In this document: positions 57,648-64,000 of the stretch, one piece after another | How the letters are laid out: every line of letters starts with the position of its first letter | Numbering within the stretch: the first letter of the stretch is position 1 | Assembly: GCA_017433975.1 (NCBI GenBank) | Contig: JAFRGD010000031.1 | Span: 124,001 to 188,000, forward strand | DNA length: 64,000 nt | Direction of reading: 5' to 3' | From: Mogibacterium sp. | Lineage (GTDB): Bacteria > Bacillota > Clostridia > Peptostreptococcales > Anaerovoracaceae | The notes under the pieces: generated by a model | Seen by the model: the letters and a program-made list of their open reading frames with translations, nothing else | Databases searched by the model: none | Told to the model about the DNA's origin: nothing | Program-made: the position numbers and the translations under genes

Positions 57648-59222
57648 ATGAGTGATAACGAAAACAACAAATTTAGTTCCTCCCAGACCGCGGCAGAAAC
57701 CGCGGATAAGCCAAATGAGCAGTATTCGCTCAGCGACGACCGACGCGTCAAGGTGCTGTCGCCAGGCGCGCTCGTCGCCAAGCGGTTCTTCCGCAACCGG
57801 CTCGCCGTGACCGGCATGGTCATCCTGATCCTGATGTTCGCCTTTTCTTTCATCGGCGGACTGGTTTCTCCGTACAGACAGGACCAGTTGTTCTACCGGA
57901 CCGACGTCCAGATCAAGGATTACGCCGGCGTGGTCCACAACGAGGAGTTCCGGTACACGGTCAACGACCCGGTTCTGTTCAAGAACATCGTGCAGGCGCA
58001 GGCGCTCAAGAACATCATGGCAGGGAGCGACACCTTTACGTATAACGGGACCAGCTACACGATTGAAAAGATCGCGGACGACGTTTACGCGGTTTCCAGC
58101 GGCGGCAACGTGGTCGGCCTCGCCAGCAAGGAGCTGGTGACCTCGTCCACCCGGGACGATGTGTCCTTTGCGTTTACCGAAGCGGCATTTCGGGCGCGCG
58201 CGGCCGGTGAGGGGACCTTCACTGCGGACGGCAAGACCTACACGCTCGGAGAGGGCGACAGCATAACGGACGCGGCGGGCAGCGAAGTCGCTTACATCAG
58301 TGCGTACATCGTCCGCCCGGTCATGCCTGACGTGTTCTTCTCCCGCGACTTCAAGGATCAGCTGATCGACGCGGTCGAGTCCGGGCAGACGTCCTTCACG
58401 TACACGGGCGAGGACGGGGTAACAGCGGAGTACATCCTGTCATACAACGCGACGTCCAAGTCCTGGGACATCAAGCAGGAAATCGACACCAAGGTATTTG
58501 ATACTTATTCCTCGCCGTCCAGTGAACACTGGCTCGGTACGGACCGGAACGGCATGGACATGCTGACCCGACTGATGTACGGTGGCCGGATCTCCCTGAT
58601 CATCGGCTTCGTCGTCGTCTTTATCGAGTCGTTCCTCGGCATCATCCTCGGCGGCATCTCCGGATACTTCGGCGGGTGGGTTGACGGCCTCATCATGAGA
58701 ATCGTCGATATCTTCTACTGCATCCCGTCGATGCCGATCATCATCATCATCGGCGCGGCGATGGACGCGGCCAACCTGCCGTCCCTGACGCGAATGATGT
58801 ACCTGATGCTGATCCTCGGCTTACTCGGCTGGGCCGGCGTGGCGCGGCTCGTCCGCGGCCAGATTCTCTCGCTCCGCGAGCAGGAGTTCATGACCGCGAC
58901 CGAAGCCTGCGGCATCCGTCCGTCGCGGCGGATCTTCCGTCACCTGATTCCGAACGTCGTCCCGCAGCTCATCGTCTACATGACCATGGGTCTCGGCTCG
59001 ACGATCATCATGGAGGCGACGCTGTCGTTCCTCGGACTCGGCGTCCGGTTCCCGTTCGCTTCCTGGGGCAACATCATCAACGACGTCAATAACACATACG
59101 TATTGACCAACTACTGGTTTATCTGGATTCCTGCGGGCGTTCTGCTGCTCGTCACCGTCCTCGCGTTCAACATCGTGGGCGACGGCCTGAGAGACGCGTT
59201 CGACCCGAAGATGAAGCGCTAG
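57648..59222 (+). CDS. oppC: Oligopeptide ABC transporter permease (OppC-like) with large extracellular insertion
   Basis: 524 residues, about 200 more than typical OppC. First helix (FRNRLAVTGMVILILMFAFSFIGGLV) at about 45-75. Then residues about 85-285 form an extracellular insertion rich in Thr, Tyr and Asp with repeated units (DTFTYNGTSYTIEKIADDVYAV; GTFTADGKTYTLGEGDSITDA; TSFTYTGEDGVTAEYIL). The remaining five helices carry the normal core (EHWLGTDRNGMDMLTRLMYGGRISL, and the EAA loop FMTATEACGIRPSRRIFRHLIPNVVPQLIVY). AGGAGG is seven bases before the ATG. The insert may act as a docking or filter domain for OppA. Confidence 0.9.
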   Translation: MSDNENNKFSSSQTAAETADKPNEQYSLSDDRRVKVLSPGALVAKRFFRNRLAVTGMVILILMFAFSFIGGLVSPYRQDQLFYRTDVQIKDYAGVVHNEEFRYTVNDPVLFKNIVQAQALKNIMAGSDTFTYNGTSYTIEKIADDVYAVSSGGNVVGLASKELVTSSTRDDVSFAFTEAAFRARAAGEGTFTADGKTYTLGEGDSITDAAGSEVAYISAYIVRPVMPDVFFSRDFKDQLIDAVESGQTSFTYTGEDGVTAEYILSYNATSKSWDIKQEIDTKVFDTYSSPSSEHWLGTDRNGMDMLTRLMYGGRISLIIGFVVVFIESFLGIILGGISGYFGGWVDGLIMRIVDIFYCIPSMPIIIIIGAAMDAANLPSLTRMMYLMLILGLLGWAGVARLVRGQILSLREQEFMTATEACGIRPSRRIFRHLIPNVVPQLIVYMTMGLGSTIIMEATLSFLGLGVRFPFASWGNIINDVNNTYVLTNYWFIWIPAGVLLLVTVLAFNIVGDGLRDAFDPKMKR

Positions 59223-59237
59223 GAAGGAGGAAAGATC

Positions 59238-60443
59238 ATGGCAAAAAAGAACGAAACCGGTTATCTTTCCGCCCGTGAATCGCGCCGCATCTCCAGGGAG
59301 AACCGGAAGATAACCAACGAATTTGAAAAGAGATATAAACGCAAGAACGTCCCGGAGAGCGAGTATCTCACCGAGATGCGCGACCGGAACAACGTTCTTG
59401 AGATCGACGACCTGCACACGTACTTCTTTACGGACGTCGGCACCGCCAAGGCGGTCGACGGCGTGACGTTTGAGGTACCGGTCGGTAAGACGGTCGGCGT
59501 CGTCGGCGAGTCCGGCTGCGGCAAGTCCGTTACGAGCCTTTCGGTCATGCAGCTGCTGCAGCGGCCGCAGGGCCAGATCGTTTCGGGCAGCATCCGCATC
59601 AACCTCGGCGACAAGGCGTACGACATTTCCAAGACCCCGATCGAGGTCATGCAGACGCTCCGCGGGAACTTCGTCTCGATGGTATTCCAGGAGCCGATGA
59701 CCAGCCTCAACCCGGTCTTCCGGATCGGCGACCAGATCGACGAGGTCATCGAGCTGCACGACGGCAAGAACAAGACCAAAGAGCAGATCAAGGCCCGCAG
59801 CATCGAGATGCTCGAGCTGGTCGGCATCGCGAACTCCGAGGGCGTCTACAAGATGTACCCGCACGAGCTCTCCGGCGGCATGCGCCAGCGCGTCATGATC
59901 GCGATCGCGCTCGCTTGCAATCCGCGCCTCATCATCGCGGACGAGCCGACGACGGCGCTCGACGTAACGATCCAGGCGCAGATCCTCGACCTCTTCCGCA
60001 ACCTCAAGGACCGGATCAACTCGTCCATCATGATCATCACGCACGACCTCGGCGTCATCGCGGAGATGGCGGACTACGTCGTCGTCATGTACGCAGGACG
60101 CATCGTTGAGAAGGGACCCGCGGAGGAGATCTTCGCGCACCCGGCGCACCCGTACACGATCGGCCTTATGGCGTCCAAGCCGGTGGTCGGCAAGAGCGTG
60201 GACAAGCTCTACTCGATCCCGGGCAAGGTACCGAACCCGATCAACATGCCGGATTACTGCTACTTCCGCGACCGCTGCGAGATGCGTGCGGGCGGGGTCT
60301 GCGACGGGGAATACCCGTGCGAGATCAGCCTGTCGCCGACGCACAAGGTCAGCTGCTACCGCTATTACGAAGGCGGTCCGGGCGAGGTGAGCCAGGAGCA
60401 GCTGGATGCGGTGATCAACAAGGGTACGAGAAAGGAGGGGTAG
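59238..60443 (+). CDS. oppD: Oligopeptide ABC transporter ATPase (OppD-like)
   Basis: 401 residues. About 50 extra charged N-terminal residues precede the ABC domain. Walker A GESGCGKS, signature LSGGMRQRV, Walker B LIIADEPTTALDV, H-loop ITHD. C-terminal oligopeptide-transporter extension with Cys-rich segment CYFRDRCEMRAGGVCDGEYPCE, which in relatives binds an iron-sulfur cluster or metal. AGGAGG upstream. Confidence 0.93.
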   Translation: MAKKNETGYLSARESRRISRENRKITNEFEKRYKRKNVPESEYLTEMRDRNNVLEIDDLHTYFFTDVGTAKAVDGVTFEVPVGKTVGVVGESGCGKSVTSLSVMQLLQRPQGQIVSGSIRINLGDKAYDISKTPIEVMQTLRGNFVSMVFQEPMTSLNPVFRIGDQIDEVIELHDGKNKTKEQIKARSIEMLELVGIANSEGVYKMYPHELSGGMRQRVMIAIALACNPRLIIADEPTTALDVTIQAQILDLFRNLKDRINSSIMIITHDLGVIAEMADYVVVMYAGRIVEKGPAEEIFAHPAHPYTIGLMASKPVVGKSVDKLYSIPGKVPNPINMPDYCYFRDRCEMRAGGVCDGEYPCEISLSPTHKVSCYRYYEGGPGEVSQEQLDAVINKGTRKEG

Positions 60444-60447
60444 GACA

Positions 60448-61623
60448 ATGGCGAATTATGATAAGAAAGAGCCGGGCTTCACCCAACTGCCTGAGATGCA
60501 CAGCGCCGGTCTGCGCGGTCCGAAGCATCTGAACGAGCATGCGGACTTCATCACGTCCCAGCCGCAGGATGCCCCTCCAAAGGAAAAGTCCCATAATAAA
60601 AAAGAAGAGTCTTCTTCGCCGCTCGTTTACGACCCGCAGTACATCCTCCAGGTCCGGGACCTCAAGAAATACTTCCCGATCAAGGACGGCCTGCTCGCCC
60701 GTACGGTCGGCTACGTCAAGGCGGTCGACGGCGTCACGTTCAACCTCAAGCGCGGTACGACGATGGGCCTGGTCGGTGAGTCCGGCTGCGGCAAGACCAC
60801 GACCGGCCGTGCGATCCTCCGGCTTTCCGGGGATAAGACCGGCGGCGACGTCCTCTTCAACGGCAAGGAGGTCTACGACCTGACCAAGCAGGAGCTGCAC
60901 GACGCCCGTACCAAAATGCAGATCATCTTCCAGGACCCGTTCTCGTCGCTTTCGCCGAGAATGCCGGTCGGGGAGATCATCGGCGAGGCGGTCAAGGAGC
61001 ACAACCTGGTTCCGAGAGCGGAGTACGAGGACTACCTCGATAACATCATGGACAAGTGCGGCCTGCAGCCGTTCCACAAGGACCGCTACCCGCACGAGTT
61101 CTCCGGCGGCCAGCGGCAGAGAATCTGCATCGCGCGGGCGCTCGCGCTGAACCCGGAGTTCGTCGTCTGCGACGAGCCGGTCTCCGCGCTTGACGTATCG
61201 ATTCAGGCGCAGATCATCAACCTGCTGGAGGACCTGCAGGATCAGTTCGGCCTGACGTATCTCTTCATCTCGCACGACCTGTCCGTTGTCGAGCACATCT
61301 CGGATACGGTCGGCGTCATGTACCTCGGGAACCTGGTCGAGTACGGCGCGACGGAGGACATCTTCCGCAACCCGCTGCACCCGTACACTAAGGCGCTTTT
61401 CTCGGCGATCCCGGTGCCGGACCCGACGGTCAAGATGAAGCGGATCGTCCTCGAAGGGTCGATTCCGTCCCCGGCCAACCCGCCGGAGGGCTGCAAGGTC
61501 CACACCCGCTGCGCAAACTGCATGGAGCAGTGCAAACACGTAGCGCCGGTGCAGAAGGAAATTGAACCGGGCCACTTCGTCGTCTGCCATCTGTATAACG
61601 ATGTGAAGGCGGTCGGCGAATAA
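60448..61623 (+). CDS. oppF: Oligopeptide ABC transporter ATPase (OppF-like)
   Basis: 391 residues. Walker A GESGCGKT, signature FSGGQRQRI, Walker [15 protein letters not shown]-loop SHD. Preceded by a polar N-terminal tail of about 55 residues; C-terminal extension with [17 protein letters not shown]. Partner of OppD in energising peptide uptake. Confidence 0.93.
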   Translation: MANYDKKEPGFTQLPEMHSAGLRGPKHLNEHADFITSQPQDAPPKEKSHNKKEESSSPLVYDPQYILQVRDLKKYFPIKDGLLARTVGYVKAVDGVTFNLKRGTTMGLVGESGCGKTTTGRAILRLSGDKTGGDVLFNGKEVYDLTKQELHDARTKMQIIFQDPFSSLSPRMPVGEIIGEAVKEHNLVPRAEYEDYLDNIMDKCGLQPFHKDRYPHEFSGGQRQRICIARALALNPEFVVCDEPVSALDVSIQAQIINLLEDLQDQFGLTYLFISHDLSVVEHISDTVGVMYLGNLVEYGATEDIFRNPLHPYTKALFSAIPVPDPTVKMKRIVLEGSIPSPANPPEGCKVHTRCANCMEQCKHVAPVQKEIEPGHFVVCHLYNDVKAVGE

Positions 61624-61643
61624 GAGACCGAATGGAGTACACG

Positions 61644-61925
61644 ATGTCCGATTACAGACAACAAGTCGAACAGGAAGACGACGGCCGCGTGGTCGCAGAC
61701 ATGAGCGACGTTGAGCGGTCGCCGATGATGTTCCCGCGGTTTGACCGTGCGCGGCGCGGCCGCAATCGAGGCGGAGCCGGCAATACCGGCTCTGCGCCGA
61801 TCGACCTCACCCCGGACGAGCGGAGATACGCGGCCCGCGGCGTGATCGCGGCGTGGCTGCTGGTCGGCGGCGTCTTTGCACTCGCCTTTGCGGCGATCAT
61901 TCTGCTCATCGGACACCTCGGCTGA
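61644..61925 (+). CDS. Small single-helix membrane protein at end of opp operon
   Basis: 93 residues. Acidic then basic N-terminal part (SDYRQQVEQEDDGRVVADMSDVER; FDRARRGRNRGGAG), then one C-terminal membrane helix (VIAAWLLVGGVFALAFAAIILLIGHLG). No family recognised. ATG 61644 has GGAG six bases upstream; an ATG four codons earlier is the alternative. Followed by the operon terminator, so it belongs to the opp transcript and may be an accessory subunit. Confidence 0.7.
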   Translation: MSDYRQQVEQEDDGRVVADMSDVERSPMMFPRFDRARRGRNRGGAGNTGSAPIDLTPDERRYAARGVIAAWLLVGGVFALAFAAIILLIGHLG

Positions 61926-61960
61926 TAATCCGGCCTCCCATAGCACAAGCGACAGAAATA

Positions 61961-61998
61961 CGGTGCCACCCGTGATAGGGTGACACCGTTTTTTTTGC
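61961..61998 (+). terminator. Terminator of opp operon
   Basis: CGGTGCCACCC (61961-61971) and GGGTGACACCG (61978-61988) pair with one mismatch, followed by a run of T. Confidence 0.88.
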
Positions 61999-62088
61999 GG
62001 CAATTCTTAATAATTTCCTACTATTTTTCAAAACAACACATATCGCAGGTGCAATGTGATAAAATTAACAAGTAGGGAGGATATCTGC

Positions 62089-64000
62089 ATGGGAATGATC
62101 AGACTAAAAAACGTCTCTAAATTTTATTATAGCAAGGGCATCATCGCCAGCGGCATCTCCAGGATCAACCTGGATCTGGACGCGGGCGAATTTGTTGTTA
62201 TCACCGGCGAGTCCGGCAGCGGCAAGTCCACTTTATTGAATGTCATCTCGGGTCTCGACACGTATGAAGAGGGTGAGATGTACATCGAAGGCAAGGAAAC
62301 GAGCCACTACACTGCATCCGACTTCGAAGAGTACCGGCAAAAGTACATTTCCTGCATCTTCCAGAGCTTCAACCTGATCTCAAGCTACACCGTGTATCAG
62401 AATGTGGCGCTGGCGATGCAGATCGACGGCTGCAGCCAGGAGGAGATCCGGCAGAGGGTGCCGGACCTGATTGAAAAGGTCGGCCTGTCCGAATATAGAA
62501 ACCGCAAAGTGTCGAAGCTCTCCGGAGGACAGAAGCAGCGCGTGGCGATCGCCCGCGCGCTGGCCAAGGACACCAAGATCCTGGTCGCCGACGAGCCGAC
62601 CGGGAACCTCGACAGCGAATCAGCCGAGGGAATCGTCAAGTTGCTTGCGGACATCGCCGCGGACAAGCTGGTCATCGTGGTAACGCACAATTACGAGCAG
62701 TTCAAGAGCAATGCGACGCGCGTCATCAAGATGTACGACGGCAAGATCGTCGAAGATACGGGTGCGGAAGGTGCACGCGTGGAGACGGCTTCCGCCGCGC
62801 CTGCGCCGGTGACCGTGCCGCGGGCGGAGCGGGCAAAGGCTCAATCGGAGGACGGTTCCGCAAAACACGCCAAGGGTCATGGAATCAAATACGGTACGCA
62901 GCTGTTGCTCGGCGTCCGGAATACGTTTAACCTGCCGGCAAAATTCCTGCTGCTTCTGCTTGTGTTCCTTTTTGTCGTCAGTTCTGTCAGCGCGCAGTAC
63001 GTGACCGTCAAAAAACAAAAGGACACCGTTTCGGAGACCGGCTGGAACAGTTATTTTTCGCATTACGACCCGAAGCGCATCGTCGTGGAGAAAAACGACC
63101 GCACCGCGTTCACCAGGGCTGACTACGAGGCGCTGGAGAATGCGCCGCACGTGGCAAAACTGGTCCGCGAGGACATGATCTACGATTCCGGAGTCTTCAT
63201 CGAGAACGAACAGTTTTCTTTCTATGGATACATGATGAGCATCACCGATCTGGAGGAAGAGCCGACGATCGGCAGCTTGCCGCAGACGGAAGATGAGGTC
63301 CTGCTGCTGGGGTATGACGACGGCTGGACCTTTGGCGACACCCCGGAGGCCCTGATCGGCCAGACGTATTCCTTCACGATGGAAGACGGGGTGGAACGCA
63401 AAATCAAGGTCTCCGGCATCGTGCTCAAACCGTACGACGAGAACAGCGACTACGGGTACGGGAACAACAGCGAGGCGTACTTCCCGGAAGCGATGATCAA
63501 TGAGATGCGCAAGGGGATGTACGCGACGGGAAGCACGACGACCATGCTGATCAACGGAACCGAAGAGACCTGCTACCCTGGCAGAGGCGGTCTGATGACC
63601 AACGAAAACGTGCCGGAGGGCTACATCCTGCTGCCGACCAGTTACGATCCGATGTTCAAGTCCGGCTATGCCGCGGGCAGCGACGTCAAGCTCACCGTCA
63701 AGGCGCTGCACTACGAATCCGACCTGACCCTGACGATCATGGGTACTTACGGGGATAAGACCTTTGAGAAGAAGACCGGCCTGGAGAAGATCTCGGAACA
63801 CTACGGTGAGATCTACATCAATCCGACGGACTACCGCAGGCTCTATGAGCGGGGCAACTTCCAGGTGTCCGTGTTTGTGGACGACACCAAAAACATGGAC
63901 GGGATGAAGGACATGCTCCAGCGGGGCGGCTACCACACGCTGGTCCTCAAAGACCATATTTATAATTTCATGAGTGAAGAGCTGGTGACCATCATCCAGC
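62089..64000 (+). CDS. ABC transporter ATPase fused to FtsX-like permease (continues past window)
   Basis: 637 complete codons, open at the window end. Residues 1-225: ABC ATPase with GESGSGKST near 42, [27 protein letters not shown] linker of about 60 residues (Ala/Glu/Lys-rich) follows, then the first permease helix ([19 protein letters not shown]) near 290 and a long extracellular domain. Same architecture and closely matching sequence as the partial gene at the left edge (both contain [10 protein letters not shown] and [12 protein letters not shown]). AGGGAGG precedes the ATG; TAAAAT at 62060-62065 may be its -10. Probably exports or resists a membrane-active compound. Confidence 0.9.
   Translation, partial: MGMIRLKNVSKFYYSKGIIASGISRINLDLDAGEFVVITGESGSGKSTLLNVISGLDTYEEGEMYIEGKETSHYTASDFEEYRQKYISCIFQSFNLISSYTVYQNVALAMQIDGCSQEEIRQRVPDLIEKVGLSEYRNRKVSKLSGGQKQRVAIARALAKDTKILVADEPTGNLDSESAEGIVKLLADIAADKLVIVVTHNYEQFKSNATRVIKMYDGKIVEDTGAEGARVETASAAPAPVTVPRAERAKAQSEDGSAKHAKGHGIKYGTQLLLGVRNTFNLPAKFLLLLLVFLFVVSSVSAQYVTVKKQKDTVSETGWNSYFSHYDPKRIVVEKNDRTAFTRADYEALENAPHVAKLVREDMIYDSGVFIENEQFSFYGYMMSITDLEEEPTIGSLPQTEDEVLLLGYDDGWTFGDTPEALIGQTYSFTMEDGVERKIKVSGIVLKPYDENSDYGYGNNSEAYFPEAMINEMRKGMYATGSTTTMLINGTEETCYPGRGGLMTNENVPEGYILLPTSYDPMFKSGYAAGSDVKLTVKALHYESDLTLTIMGTYGDKTFEKKTGLEKISEHYGEIYINPTDYRRLYERGNFQVSVFVDDTKNMDGMKDMLQRGGYHTLVLKDHIYNFMSEELVTIIQ

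Overview
The window looks like chromosomal DNA of an anaerobic, fermentative, GC-rich member of the Bacillota (Clostridia-like). The grounds are acetate and butyrate kinases, a MATE pump, MntP, lipoproteins with strong AGGAGG ribosome sites, sigma-A type promoters, and a full selenocysteine incorporation cassette. I cannot name the species. Almost everything is core or metabolic. The one stretch that looks compositionally different is about 45.8-47.1 kb.

Layout. 1-1.4 kb: 3' part of a fused ABC ATPase/permease, divergent from glnS. 1.6-7 kb: glnS, an FHA-FtsW/RodA fusion, a transpeptidase PBP and mntP. 7-8 kb: a cell-wall NlpC/P60 protein. 8.1-12.3 kb: selC (tRNA-Sec), selA, selB and a lipoprotein. 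12.3-17.4 kb: pepT, a small membrane protein, a YheO-like regulator, tRNA-Gly, an Ntn-hydrolase-like protein, a cupin and an SDR. 17.4-21.9 kb: a MATE exporter, an aldolase-like/aldolase/kinase triple fusion and a 2-hydroxyacid dehydrogenase. 21.9-27.4 kb: hom, a propeller-type lipoprotein, Nudix, trmL and ackA. 27.6-31.2 kb: a very large MacB-like ABC protein. 31.3-38.5 kb: a sulfurtransferase gene leading into an F-type ATP synthase operon. 38.6-45.7 kb: a V-type ATPase operon of the E-DUF2764-A-B-D-I-K type. 46.3-47.1 kb: a PD-(D/E)XK-like protein. 47.2-54.1 kb: a cupin, two tandem butyrate kinases, a thioredoxin-like protein, two metallopeptidases and a membrane protein. 54.2-61.9 kb: an oligopeptide ABC importer. 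62.1 kb to the end: a second ABC ATPase/permease closely related to the one at the left edge.

The main discovery candidate is the V-ATPase proteolipid gene ntpK (45270-45704). It is intact except for one in-frame TGA at codon 39, and it sits in the same window as selC-selA-selB. A hairpin starts at the TGA itself. The simplest reading is a selenocysteine-containing rotor-ring subunit of a V/A-type ATPase, in a loop where I recall cysteine in relatives. A second strong candidate is the F-type alpha subunit. It carries the C-terminal half of the delta subunit fused to its N-terminus, and no separate atpH exists, so the stator connection must be built differently.

Two complete rotary ATPase operons lie back to back. 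The V-type proteolipid keeps the residues that bind Na+ in Enterococcus NtpK, which suggests Na+ handling by that enzyme. The F-type c subunit shows only part of a Na+ signature. The peptide importer, the two peptidases and the kinases that make ATP from acyl phosphates fit a peptide-fermenting lifestyle.
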